A DNA stretch of 64,000 nt from Ilyomonas sp964249755 (GTDB lineage: Bacteria; Bacteroidota; Bacteroidia; Chitinophagales; Chitinophagaceae), in the NCBI GenBank assembly GCA_964249755.1, contig CAXUDB010000001.1, forward strand, positions 496,001 to 560,000, in the 5' to 3' direction. Under the pieces are notes generated by a model. The model made no database searches, was not told where the DNA came from, and was given only the letters and a program-made list of their open reading frames with translations. The position numbers and the translations under genes are program-made. Positions 27,457-36,361 of this stretch are shown here, piece after piece (positions within the stretch are counted from its first letter, which is position 1; the number at the start of each line of letters is the position of its first letter).

Positions 27457-28710
27457 TTGCAGAGCGCGATTTTTATTTTCTATTTATTACTTTTTAGCTG
27501 GCTGGTATCCCTCATCCCGTTTTGTAAAAGAACAGGTCTCAGCCGATGGACATTGGTTTCACTCTACATCGTCAAAGTCATCGCCGGTTTTGCTTATGCC
27601 TGGGTCTGTTCGCAACCCGCTTATATTGCTGTAGCCGACACCTTTCGTTTCTATCACGATAGTCTCAAAGAAACCGCCTGGCTGCTTCGCGATCCGGCAG
27701 GTTTTGTCAAAGACCTGTTTTATTCGCCCTATAGGAGTAGTGGCAACCTGTTTTCCGGCGTTTCATCTTATTGGAACGATTTAAAAGACAATGTCTTCAT
27801 CAAGCTGATGGCGGTTATCAATGTGTTCACAAACCGGGATTACTATACCAATATTCTTGTCTATAACTTCCTTTACTTCTTTGGTCCTATTGCCCTGTAC
27901 AGGCTTGTATTACCACAATGGAATTATAACAAATGGATACTCATCATTTCAATATTCCTGCTGCCTTCGTTTTTATTCTGGTGCAGCGGTATCCATAAAG
28001 ATGGTCTTCTTTTTTTAGCCTTGATGATGAGTATATATTGCTTTTGCAAACAAGTAAACGAAAATCGCTTTTTGTGGAAGCACACCGGTCTGATGCTGTT
28101 TTGCTTTATACTGTTATTTGCGCTGCGCAATGTAATTCTGCTGCTATTGCTGCCCGCTTTGGCTGCTTTCTTTTTCAGCCACAAAAAGCTGCAATATAAG
28201 GGGCTGATATTTGCCGGCATTTACACAACAGGGCTTTTTCTTTTCTTCCTTCTGCCTCACCTTTCATCCCTTTTTGCCTTCCCTCAATACATTGTTGGCA
28301 AGCAGTCCGAATTTAATGCGCTGCCAGGCAATTCCAAAGTAGCATTGCCGCTTTTGCAACCTTCCTTTTCCTCTTTTGCTGCCTTCTTTCCTTATGCATT
28401 AGACCTTGTGTTTCTGCGTCCGCATCCCACCGAAATAAAGGGCATCACTTATCTGGTCTCCTTCTTAGAAAACAGTTTTGTATTGGTCGTAATAATGTTT
28501 TGGCTATTTTATCATCAGCCTTTGCATCGCATTTCTCCTTTGCTTATTTGTTTTATCTTTTTCAGCCTTTCCGTGTGGATACTCTGTGGCTATACGGTAA
28601 CTTTTACGGGTGCTATTGTAAGGTATAAAAGCCTGGTAGTGCCTTTATTTATTACTTCTCTTCTTGCCACTATTAATTTTAATAAGCTAAAATGGTATAA
28701 ATCAAAATAG
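27457..28710 (+). CDS. multi-pass membrane protein of unknown function
   Basis: 417 residues with about ten hydrophobic segments, separated by a long non-membrane loop (~60-115) rich in aromatic and charged residues. The overall pattern resembles polysaccharide-related or EpsG-like membrane proteins, but I cannot name a family. No ATG is available near the start of homology-like sequence: TTG at 27457 is the only early start, and the first internal ATG would remove a membrane segment. Divergent from the DUF2807 gene. Confidence 0.7.
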   Translation: MQSAIFIFYLLLFSWLVSLIPFCKRTGLSRWTLVSLYIVKVIAGFAYAWVCSQPAYIAVADTFRFYHDSLKETAWLLRDPAGFVKDLFYSPYRSSGNLFSGVSSYWNDLKDNVFIKLMAVINVFTNRDYYTNILVYNFLYFFGPIALYRLVLPQWNYNKWILIISIFLLPSFLFWCSGIHKDGLLFLALMMSIYCFCKQVNENRFLWKHTGLMLFCFILLFALRNVILLLLLPALAAFFFSHKKLQYKGLIFAGIYTTGLFLFFLLPHLSSLFAFPQYIVGKQSEFNALPGNSKVALPLLQPSFSSFAAFFPYALDLVFLRPHPTEIKGITYLVSFLENSFVLVVIMFWLFYHQPLHRISPLLICFIFFSLSVWILCGYTVTFTGAIVRYKSLVVPLFITSLLATINFNKLKWYKSK

Positions 28711-28840
28711 ATACTATCATTGCCCACCTTCTTTTCAAAATGCTATTTATGTAAGAACTAATTATTCATTATGAAACAAAATACATAGCTGGCATTCGGA
28801 GAAATACATTTCTTTTGTTATTATAAAATTTTGACGCATT

Positions 28841-31030
28841 ATGTCGCTAAGGTTTCAAGCCATCCAAAACTTAACCAGCCATCCCCAAAGTTCCTCCGGG
28901 AAATCAGTAAAGATTACTACCATCTTCGGAGAGAACGTTTTCACTGTAAAAAAGGCGCGCGAATACCTTAGCGATGAAGCCTACAAAAGCCTGTCGGGCA
29001 GCATTCGCGGCGGTAAAAAAATAGATCGGTATGTTGCCAACCAAATTGCCAGCGGCATACGCACCTGGGCTGAAAGCAAAGGCGTAACGCACTATACACA
29101 CTGGTTTCAGCCGCTCACCGGCACCACCGCCGAAAAGCACGATTCGTTCTTCACCATTAAAGGCGATGGCACACCCATCGAGGAGTTCGACGGTGCTGCG
29201 CTCATCCAGCAGGAGCCAGATGCTTCTTCTTTTCCCAGCGGTGGTTTGCGCGCTACATTCGAGGCGCGTGGCTACACAGCGTGGGATCCTTCTTCGCCGG
29301 CTTTCATTATCGAAATAGGCGATGGCAAAACGCTTTGCATTCCCACGCTTTTTGTGTCTTACACCGGCGAGTCGCTTGATTATAAAGCACCCCTAATGAA
29401 AGCCTTGGAATCGCTGAACAAATCGGCAGTTGAAGTAGCTAATTACTTCGATAAAAATGTAACCAAAGTAACACCCACCTTAGGTTGGGAGCAGGAATAT
29501 TTTGTGATAGATGAAGGGCTTGCGAATGCGCGTCCCGACCTTGTACAATGCGGTCGTACCGTGTTTGGCGCAGCGCCTGCCAAAGGGCAACAGTTAGAAG
29601 ACCACTATTTTGGTTCGATACCCGAGCGCGTGTATGCCTTTATGCGCGACTATGAAAATGAAGCTTACAAACTGGGCATTCCCCTGCGCACGCGGCACAA
29701 CGAAGTCGCACCAGCGCAGTTTGAGTGCGCACCTATTTTTGAAGAAGTAAACATTGCCGTAGATCACAATACATTGCTGATGGACGTGATGACGCGTGTG
29801 GCGAAGCGGCACAACCTGGTTGTATTGTTGCACGAGAAGCCCTTTGCTGGCATCAACGGCAGTGGCAAGCACAATAACTGGAGCATGGCAACCGACACCG
29901 GCGTGAACCTGCTGGCGCCCGGCAAAACGCCTAAAACTAATCTCATGTTCTTAACCTTCTTTGTAAACACAATTAAGGCAGTGCATGATTATGCCGATCT
30001 CTTAAGAGGGGCTATCGCATCCGCTCCCAACGATCATCGCCTTGGTGCCAACGAAGCGCCGCCGGCTATCATTTCGGTGTTTATCGGTCAATATCTCGCC
30101 AAGGTTTTATCAGACATAGAAACCAGGGTAGGAGAGCGTTTCGACGAGCAGGACGAAGCGATATTAAAGCTTGATCTGCATCGCAGCATTCCTGAGTTAA
30201 TGTTGGACAATACCGACCGCAACCGTACTTCACCTTTTGCTTTTACGGGTAATAAGTTTGAGTTCCGCGCGGTCGGTTCTTCTGCCAATTGCGCCAATGC
30301 CATGATTGTGCTCAACACCATTCTTGCCGAAACACTAAAGAATTTTAAAGCCGAAGTAGACAGCCTGATGGACAAGAATGAGAAGAAAGAAATTGCCATT
30401 ATGCATGTGATTCAGAAGTACATTGTAGAAAGCAAAAAAGTGTTGTTTGAAGGTGATGGCTACAGCGAAGAATGGACACAAGAAGCCGAAAAGCGCGGCT
30501 TGCCGAATGTGAAAACAACCCCGCTTGCGCTTGATGCGATGTTGACTGATAAAGCCAAGCATCTCTTTGAAAGCAACCATGTTTATAATCACCTGGAGCT
30601 GGAAGCGCGCCACGAGATTGAGCTGGAAAAATACATTAAGAAAGTGCAGATCGAAGCCCGCATCATGGGCGATTTATCACTCAATCATATTCTTCCGGCC
30701 GCCATTAACTACCAGAACACACTGGCAAAAAACATTAGGGGCTTAAAAGAAGCCGGCTTGCCCGATTCTGCTTTTGTAAGCCAGTTGGAAATCTTGAATG
30801 AAGTATCAGACCATATTAACTTTATTTACAGTAAAGGCAACGAAATGGTGGAAGCCCGCAAAGTAGCAAACAACATGACCAATACCCGCGAGAAAGCCAT
30901 TGCTTATTGCGATGATGTAAAGGGTAAGTTCTTTGATGACATCCGTTATCATGTAGATAAGCTGGAGCACCTGATAGATGATGATAAATGGACGCTGCCG
31001 AAGTATAGAGAGCTGTTGTTCCTGCGTTGA
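28841..31030 (+). CDS. glnN: glutamine synthetase type III
   Basis: 729 residues, the length of GSIII and far longer than GSI or GSII. The family signatures are visible: TLGWEQEYFVID, RHNEVAPAQFECAPIFEE, NGSGKHNNWSM and NRTSPFAFTGNKFEFRAVGSS. It makes glutamine from glutamate and ammonia with ATP and is the main assimilatory enzyme in many Bacteroidota. It is a single-gene unit; a palindromic hairpin follows it. Confidence 0.97.
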   Translation: MSLRFQAIQNLTSHPQSSSGKSVKITTIFGENVFTVKKAREYLSDEAYKSLSGSIRGGKKIDRYVANQIASGIRTWAESKGVTHYTHWFQPLTGTTAEKHDSFFTIKGDGTPIEEFDGAALIQQEPDASSFPSGGLRATFEARGYTAWDPSSPAFIIEIGDGKTLCIPTLFVSYTGESLDYKAPLMKALESLNKSAVEVANYFDKNVTKVTPTLGWEQEYFVIDEGLANARPDLVQCGRTVFGAAPAKGQQLEDHYFGSIPERVYAFMRDYENEAYKLGIPLRTRHNEVAPAQFECAPIFEEVNIAVDHNTLLMDVMTRVAKRHNLVVLLHEKPFAGINGSGKHNNWSMATDTGVNLLAPGKTPKTNLMFLTFFVNTIKAVHDYADLLRGAIASAPNDHRLGANEAPPAIISVFIGQYLAKVLSDIETRVGERFDEQDEAILKLDLHRSIPELMLDNTDRNRTSPFAFTGNKFEFRAVGSSANCANAMIVLNTILAETLKNFKAEVDSLMDKNEKKEIAIMHVIQKYIVESKKVLFEGDGYSEEWTQEAEKRGLPNVKTTPLALDAMLTDKAKHLFESNHVYNHLELEARHEIELEKYIKKVQIEARIMGDLSLNHILPAAINYQNTLAKNIRGLKEAGLPDSAFVSQLEILNEVSDHINFIYSKGNEMVEARKVANNMTNTREKAIAYCDDVKGKFFDDIRYHVDKLEHLIDDDKWTLPKYRELLFLR

Positions 31031-31032
31031 TA

Positions 31033-31218
31033 GAACACCGATGACACGGACTAACGTGCACGGATGTTCGGGATTTTTTGTTTTAATTCTAATACAGCGC
31101 AAATAAAAAGTTCCGAAGTTGTACAACTTCGGAACTTTTTATTTTTAAATATTGCTTCTTACTTATTCAATATTAAATCCAGAACATCCGTGCACGTTAG
31201 TCCGTGTCATCCGTGTTC
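31033..31218. repeat. 37-bp inverted pair flanking a palindromic terminator
   Basis: The left arm 31033-31069 and right arm 31182-31218 are reverse complements over 37 bp with one mismatch (core GACACGGACTAACGTGCACG). Between them lies the 36-bp palindrome listed separately. The arms abut the ends of the convergent glnN and aroE genes. Confidence 0.85.
31105..31140. terminator. bidirectional terminator between glnN and aroE
   Basis: A perfect 36-bp palindrome: AAAAAGTTCCGAAGTTG followed by its complement through TGTACA, with A5 on one side and T5 on the other, so it works in both directions. It lies between convergent genes. Confidence 0.88.
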
Positions 31219-31220
31219 CC

Positions 31221-31955
31221 TTATCCCTCATTCCAGATTCTCCAATTTTCCTCCGCCTGTATCGTCAGCATATCATATCCGTTCTGTGTTGCTGCGCCTC
31301 TCTCTTCTCCCAAAGCCAAGAATTTTGTCTTCGCCGGATTGTATACCAAGTCAAACAAATAATAGTTTGGTGTAAGCAGATGATAAGGAATCGCTGGTGC
31401 TTCGTCTACGTTTGGATAAGTGCCTAATGGAGTACAGTTAATAATCACTGTATGCCTTTCCATCACTTCTTCATTTATATCTTCATATCCTATTTTGCCA
31501 GTATTCGCGGTGCGTGAAACAATCTTATAATCTATTCTCAGCTTTTTCAGCACAAACTCTACCGCCGCCGCTGCACCACCGCTGCCCAACACCAAAGCCT
31601 GTTTGTGGTGTGGCTGCAGATGCACAATAAACGATTTTTCAAACCCAACGACATCCGTATTAAATCCATACAGTTTGCCATCAATCACCTTTATACAATT
31701 GCAGGCACCCATTTGCTTTACTTCTTCTGTGGCAGTTTCTAAAAAGCGAAGCACTTCCTTTTTATAGGGAATCGTAACGGCTAATCCCTTCAGGTTCGAA
31801 ACGGAATGGAGCAGTTTTGGCAAGGTGTCAATCGTGTCAATCGGGAAGTTTAGGAACAATGCGTCCTGTATATATTCATCCAAAAACTTTTGGGTAAAAT
31901 ATTTCTGCGAAAAAGAATGCGAGAGCGGAAAACCAATGATGCCAAATGCGCGCAT
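31221..31955 (-). CDS. aroE: shikimate dehydrogenase
   Basis: 244 residues, slightly shorter than E. coli AroE. N-terminal substrate motif GFPLSHSFSQ, catalytic Lys in VTIPYKKEV, GFNTDVVG, and the NADP loop VLGSGGAAAAV, with NCTPLGTYP later. It reduces 3-dehydroshikimate to shikimate. It follows the phosphosulfolactate synthase gene by 2 bp, so the two are one transcription unit. Confidence 0.95.
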   Translation of the reverse strand: MRAFGIIGFPLSHSFSQKYFTQKFLDEYIQDALFLNFPIDTIDTLPKLLHSVSNLKGLAVTIPYKKEVLRFLETATEEVKQMGACNCIKVIDGKLYGFNTDVVGFEKSFIVHLQPHHKQALVLGSGGAAAAVEFVLKKLRIDYKIVSRTANTGKIGYEDINEEVMERHTVIINCTPLGTYPNVDEAPAIPYHLLTPNYYLFDLVYNPAKTKFLALGEERGAATQNGYDMLTIQAEENWRIWNEG

Positions 31956-31957
31956 AA

Positions 31958-32737
31958 TTACATCCTTTGCTTCGTTTCGGCATCGAGATATAAATGAAAT
32001 GTATCACCGCGCAAACCAATGCGCATTGTTTCTAAAGGTATCATTTCGGAAGGCGCAATATTACCTAGGTTCACATTGCATCCTAAGAGTTCTAAGAAGT
32101 AAAGCTGCTGCTCTTTCTGCGGTGCTTCCCACAATATTTTCTCGCCGGGTATCTGGGTCAAGATTTCGTTCACCAAACCTTCCCGCACTTCACCACTGCC
32201 GCGGTAGATGCCCACGTTGCCACCTTCCCGCGCTTCAGCTATCACGTATGTAGAACCGGCTTCAAGTTCGGCACGCATCAGTTCTATCCATTTGTAGGGT
32301 GGAATGATATGCGCTGCATCTTTACTGCCTACTTCACTCAGCACGGTTCCGTGCTTGGTCAGCTTTTCAATGTAACCGCACTTCTCAGCATGAGGAATGG
32401 TGATGGAACCATCGCTCACTTCCATGTAAGTAATACCATAGTCTTTACACACGGCAATGTATTCGTCAATCTGGTTGCGGATAAGGAAGGCTTCAAACAG
32501 CGTTCCGCCAAAATAAACCGGGATATTATAAGACTGATAAACTTCAATTTTCTCGCGCAGGTTCGGTGTTACGAACGAAGTGCCGAAGCCCAGTTTTACA
32601 ATGTCTACATAAGGATGCGAAATGCTCATAAAATTCTTTGCATCGTTCAGGCTAAGTCCTTTGTCCATAACCATCGTGATGCCGTATGTGCGGGGCTGCT
32701 GTGTGCGTTCAGGAATTTGCGCGAGATTAAAATTCAT
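31958..32737 (-). CDS. comA: phosphosulfolactate synthase (ComA family)
   Basis: 259-residue TIM-barrel protein of the ComA family. MVMDKGLSLNDAKNFM, DIVKLGFGTSF, YFGGTLFEAF and EVSDGSITIP align with the conserved blocks. ComA adds sulfite to phosphoenolpyruvate, giving (R)-phosphosulfolactate, the first step to coenzyme M in archaea. In Bacteroidota, which lack coenzyme M, the product may feed sulfolactate or cysteate for sulfonolipids of the capnine/sulfobacin type; that is inference. No comB/comC gene is nearby. Confidence 0.88.
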   Translation of the reverse strand: MNFNLAQIPERTQQPRTYGITMVMDKGLSLNDAKNFMSISHPYVDIVKLGFGTSFVTPNLREKIEVYQSYNIPVYFGGTLFEAFLIRNQIDEYIAVCKDYGITYMEVSDGSITIPHAEKCGYIEKLTKHGTVLSEVGSKDAAHIIPPYKWIELMRAELEAGSTYVIAEAREGGNVGIYRGSGEVREGLVNEILTQIPGEKILWEAPQKEQQLYFLELLGCNVNLGNIAPSEMIPLETMRIGLRGDTFHLYLDAETKQRM

Positions 32738-32822
32738 TCGTAGTTGTGTTTAGCGGCGGCAAAAATAAGGAACGGGCAATGGAATATTGTTAATGGATAA
32801 TTGTAAATTGATGGCAGTACTT

Positions 32823-32856
32823 CATTGCGAAGCACAAAGCCATCTGTGAATTGTAG
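32823..32856. repeat. degenerate single copy of the 1341-type repeat
   Basis: CATTGCGAAGCACAAAGCCA and the following ATCTGTGAATTGTAG resemble the arm at 1348-1380 with scattered changes. It lies in the 221-bp gap between comA and the macro-domain gene, which holds nothing else clear. Confidence 0.55.
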
Positions 32857-32958
32857 TAAAGCTTGGGTTGTGAATAGTGAATGTGAATGATGCTACATCT
32901 ACATATATTATAACGAGATTCCTTGTGCCTATTTAATACCTAAGCTGAGTTGTATATT

Positions 32959-33483
32959 CTATGAATCGGCTTTATTGAGTAAATCATTCAGTAAGCGATA
33001 ATTTTCCTCATCAAAACAAACAAAAATCACTTCTTCTATCTTGCTTTCATCCACATACCTTTTTACTGTATCAACCGCAATCAATGCCGCTTCCGGTTTC
33101 GGATAACCATATACACCGGTGCTGATATTAGGAAAGGCAATGCTGCTGCAACCCGCACCAGATGCAAACTTCAGCGAATTGCGATAACAGTTTGCCAGTT
33201 TCTCCGCTTCTCCGTTTTTGCCGCCGTGCCATACCGGACCTACTGTGTGAACAATATACCGGGAAGGCATATTCCCGGCAGAGGTGATGACTGCTTCTTC
33301 TGTTCTGCATTTGCCCTCCCGGGCAACAATAGCTTTGCATTCTTCCAGTATCTGTTTGCCACCGGCACGATGAATAGCTCCATCCACACCGCCACCGCCC
33401 ATGAGTGATGAATTGGCTGCGTTTACTATCGTATCAACCGTTAGCTTGTTAATGTCACCTTTAATTACTTTTAGTTCAGCCAT
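32959..33483 (-). CDS. macro-domain protein (ADP-ribose related)
   Basis: 174 residues, a complete MacroD-type macro domain: GDINKLTVDTIVNAANSSLM, GGGGVDGAIHRAGG, and the diphosphate loop NISTGVYGYP. Members remove ADP-ribose from proteins or deacetylate O-acetyl-ADP-ribose. Its start overlaps the rdgB stop by 8 bp, so the two are translationally coupled. Confidence 0.94.
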   Translation of the reverse strand: MAELKVIKGDINKLTVDTIVNAANSSLMGGGGVDGAIHRAGGKQILEECKAIVAREGKCRTEEAVITSAGNMPSRYIVHTVGPVWHGGKNGEAEKLANCYRNSLKFASGAGCSSIAFPNISTGVYGYPKPEAALIAVDTVKRYVDESKIEEVIFVCFDEENYRLLNDLLNKADS

Positions 33484-34066
33484 TGTGGTTCTGTAAAAAC
33501 TGAATCAGTTTATCGGTTGCCTTACGGCGATGGCTGTATACATTTTTTTCATCCATCGTCATTTGGGCAAAGGTTTTATTGCTGTCTTCGGGAAGAAAAA
33601 CGGCGTCATATCCAAAGCCGCCTTCACCTTTTGGAAGCTCTGTAATAGTGCCGCTGCAAATGCCTTCAAACAGATATTTCTCATCCTCTAAAATTAATGA
33701 GATTACAGTTCGAAAGCGCGCCTTGCGATTTGTTTCGCCTTGCAGGTTAAGAAGTAACTTATCTATATTGGCAGAAAAATTTTTGTCCTCGCCGGCATAG
33801 CGTGCGCTTTTCACACCCGGCTCGCCCTGCAAAGCGTCCACTTCCAGTCCGGTGTCTTCGCTGAAACAATTTTGTCCTGTCAGTTCGTGTATCACCTTCG
33901 ACTTTCCTGCGGCATTCTCTTCCAGTGTATCATACGGCTCGGGAATATCTACAACAATATCTGCCTCAGCCAGTGAAAAAATATGGTATTGATTTCCGAT
34001 GATGTGTTTAATCTCATCCACCTTATGCTGGTTATTGGTAGCGAAAATGAGTGTGGTTACCTGCAT
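33476..34066 (-). CDS. rdgB: non-canonical purine NTP pyrophosphatase (RdgB/HAM1)
   Basis: 196 residues from ATG 34066 (TLIFATNNQHKVDEI). The remaining motifs are NCFSEDTGLEVDAL, GEPGVKSARYAG, GEGGFGYDAVFLP and the C-terminal YSHRRKA. It hydrolyses ITP, dITP and XTP to keep them out of DNA and RNA. The frame is open to 34168, but that extension is unlike the family. Confidence 0.96.
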   Translation of the reverse strand: MQVTTLIFATNNQHKVDEIKHIIGNQYHIFSLAEADIVVDIPEPYDTLEENAAGKSKVIHELTGQNCFSEDTGLEVDALQGEPGVKSARYAGEDKNFSANIDKLLLNLQGETNRKARFRTVISLILEDEKYLFEGICSGTITELPKGEGGFGYDAVFLPEDSNKTFAQMTMDEKNVYSHRRKATDKLIQFLQNHNG

Positions 34067-34160
34067 GGTGTTTTCAATTTCATTAGTATAAAGTAATTCA
34101 ACTGCAAAGACACGAAAGCACAAAGAATGGTTAACCCATATGCTCTGCGGCTCAACATTA

Positions 34161-34664
34161 TCATTCAAAAAGAGTTTTTAAGCACATCCATAATTTTGTT
34201 TTTTCCAGCTTCGCTTCTTTGCCGCTGCCCTTCATTTTATTCAGCGAGGCGCTGCATAAAAATTTGCAATCGCCAAACGATTGCACTTTATAATCTGGCA
34301 TCTGGAAGGGCAGTTGAATTTGCTGTGTAGAAACTTGGAAAAGCAAACAAATGCGCGGGTTAAACTGCGCAGTGATGTCTTTATAAGTAAATGGTGTTTG
34401 GTAAATATTAATCAAGGCAATATCATTTAGGGTGAGCTGCAATGCGCTCAGCATATTAGATAATAGTTGCAGACTTTCCTCATCGGTAAACCGGTTTTTT
34501 GTATCATCCGTTAAGATCGTAATGTGCTTTTCATTGCGCCCCAAATACACTGCCGGTGCGGCTTCCGGCTGTTTCGTCTTCTCTGTAGACATTACATTGT
34601 CTGTTACCACCAACGAATCTCTGTATAAATCAGCAATCACAAAACCGGGCAGGCTAATTTTCAT
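34161..34664 (-). CDS. conserved hypothetical protein
   Basis: 167 residues, no signal peptide or membrane segment. The pattern LPFQMPDYKVQSFGDCKFLC...KLEKTKLWMCLKTLFE recalls a small protein conserved in Bacteroidota near rdgB and ilvE, whose function I do not know (a link to DNA polymerase III accessory subunits is only a vague recollection). It lies about 95 bp before rdgB in the same direction and diverges from ilvE. Confidence 0.7.
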   Translation of the reverse strand: MKISLPGFVIADLYRDSLVVTDNVMSTEKTKQPEAAPAVYLGRNEKHITILTDDTKNRFTDEESLQLLSNMLSALQLTLNDIALINIYQTPFTYKDITAQFNPRICLLFQVSTQQIQLPFQMPDYKVQSFGDCKFLCSASLNKMKGSGKEAKLEKTKLWMCLKTLFE

Positions 34665-34696
34665 ATTCTCTCACATTTGAACAACGCTTCTGTAGT

Positions 34697-34704
34697 ATTT
34701 TTGC
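34697..34704 (+). promoter_or_regulatory. possible -7 element of ilvE
   Basis: TATTTTTG fits TAnnTTTG. The nearest upstream TTTG is only 16 bp away instead of 19, so the assignment is tentative; the leader would be about 11 nt. Confidence 0.4.
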
Positions 34705-34721
34705 ACTAACAAATGTAGGTT

Positions 34722-35792
34722 ATGACGACAGCATTCACCACCTTCCCGGTTACAAAAGTTTTAGAGAGCAGGTTAAAAACTACCGATTTCAGCCAGCTTC
34801 AGTTTGGTAAAGATTTTACCGATTACATGCTGGAAGCCGATTGGGTGGATGGTGAATGGACAGCAGCGGAAATTAAACCGTTTCAGCCGATTTCTTTCCT
34901 GCCCTCTATGGCAGCGCTGCATTACGGGCAAGCCATTTTTGAAGGCATCAAAGCGTATAAGCACGAAGATGGCAACGCCTATATATTTCGTCCTTACGAC
35001 AACTTCAAGCGCTTTAATATTTCTGCCAAACGCATGCAGATGCCGGAAGTGCCGGAAGAGATTTTTATTGATGGCATGAGACAATTGGTAGAATTGGAAA
35101 AGGAATGGATTCCTGCCAAGCCAGACTATTCTTTATACATTCGCCCGGTGATGTTTGCCACCGAAGAAGCCATTGGTGTAAGACCTTCCAACCGCTACAA
35201 ATTCCTGATTTTACTAAGCCCAACCGGCTTTTATTATGCCGCTCCTATGCGCATACGGGTAGAAGAAACCTACACCCGTGCAGCGCCTGGTGGCGTTGGC
35301 TTTGCCAAGAATGCGGGCAACTATGCCGCCAGCCTGCAGGCAGCACAAAACGCAAAAGAAATGGGCTACGACCAGGTGCTGTGGACTGACGCTTTCGAAC
35401 ACAAATGGCTGCAGGAAGTAGGCACCATGAATGTGTTTTTTGTGATTGACAATACTGTTATTACACCGCCACTGGACGAAGGCACTATCTTAGCCGGTGT
35501 TACCCGCGACAGCGCCATCCATATTTTGGGTGATATGGGGCTGGACGTGGAAGAGCGAAACATCAGTATTGATGAATTATCGGCTGCCTACGAAGCCGGC
35601 AAGTATATAGAAGTATTCGGCACCGGCACAGCGGCTACCATTTCTTATATTAAAGAACTCCGTTACCAAGATTTTTCCATGTATTTTGATACGGCAAAAT
35701 GGAAGATAGCACCCGAAGTAAGACGCCAGTTGAACGACATTCGCGAAGGCAGAGCCGGAGATAAATGGGGTTGGTTAATGCCGGTTGAATAG
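34722..35792 (+). CDS. ilvE: branched-chain amino acid aminotransferase
   Basis: 356 residues of PLP fold type IV. Near the active site are LHYGQAIFEGIKAYK, the Lys in GGVGFAKNAGNYAAS that binds PLP, EVGTMNVFFV and VFGTGTAATI. It interconverts Leu, Ile and Val with their keto acids. Single-gene unit, divergent from the conserved hypothetical gene. Confidence 0.95.
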   Translation: MTTAFTTFPVTKVLESRLKTTDFSQLQFGKDFTDYMLEADWVDGEWTAAEIKPFQPISFLPSMAALHYGQAIFEGIKAYKHEDGNAYIFRPYDNFKRFNISAKRMQMPEVPEEIFIDGMRQLVELEKEWIPAKPDYSLYIRPVMFATEEAIGVRPSNRYKFLILLSPTGFYYAAPMRIRVEETYTRAAPGGVGFAKNAGNYAASLQAAQNAKEMGYDQVLWTDAFEHKWLQEVGTMNVFFVIDNTVITPPLDEGTILAGVTRDSAIHILGDMGLDVEERNISIDELSAAYEAGKYIEVFGTGTAATISYIKELRYQDFSMYFDTAKWKIAPEVRRQLNDIREGRAGDKWGWLMPVE

Positions 35793-35863
35793 AGAAATAG
35801 AACCTGAAATTCATGTAATCTGTGTTCTAAATTTGTTCCTTCACAAAAATTAAACTTTTATTC

Positions 35864-35894
35864 TTGGAAGTTCACAATCAGGCGCCTACCTTTG
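35864..35894 (+). promoter_or_regulatory. Bacteroidota-type promoter of rpsL
   Basis: TTG at 35864-35866, a 20-bp spacer and TACCTTTG at 35887-35894 match the -33/-7 consensus. The start codon lies 28 bp downstream. Confidence 0.65.
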
Positions 35895-35922
35895 CCGTCC
35901 TAAAAAAATCAATTGGTTCATA

Positions 35923-36330
35923 ATGCCAACCATTCAGCAATTAGTTAGAAAAGGTCGCGAAATCATCCGCGCAAAGAGCAAATCAAGAGCGTTGGATGCC
36001 TGCCCGCAGCGTCGTGGCGTTTGCACCCGTGTTTACACCACCACACCAAAGAAGCCGAACTCTGCGCTTCGCAAAGTGGCAAAGGTTCGTCTCACCAATA
36101 AAATTGAAGTCATCGCTTATATACCGGGCGAAGGTCACAATCTGCAGGAACACTCTATTGTGCTTATCCGCGGTGGTCGTGTAAAAGACTTGCCAGGTGT
36201 GCGTTATCACATCGTTCGTGGCAGCCTTGATACGGCTGGTGTAAAAGACCGTAAGAAGAGCCGTTCTAAATACGGTACGAAGAAAGCCAAAGCAGGTGCT
36301 GCTCCGGCGCCTACAAAAGGTAAAAAATAA
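35923..36330 (+). CDS. rpsL: 30S ribosomal protein S12
   Basis: 135 residues. S12 signatures: CPQRRGVCTRVYTTTPKKPNSALRKVAKV and GEGHNLQEHSIVLIRGGRVKDLPGVRYH. The residue equivalent to E. coli Lys42 is Lys in TPKKPN, the streptomycin-sensitive type. A Lys/Ala-rich tail follows. First gene of a two-gene ribosomal operon with rpsG. Confidence 0.98.
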   Translation: MPTIQQLVRKGREIIRAKSKSRALDACPQRRGVCTRVYTTTPKKPNSALRKVAKVRLTNKIEVIAYIPGEGHNLQEHSIVLIRGGRVKDLPGVRYHIVRGSLDTAGVKDRKKSRSKYGTKKAKAGAAPAPTKGKK

Positions 36331-36361
36331 TTAACTCAACAAGCTATTATAATCTCACTCC

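Noticed and set aside
34067..34168. A 34-residue extension of RdgB
   Set aside because: The extension overlaps the upstream gene end and is unlike the family; the ATG at 34066 gives the conserved start.
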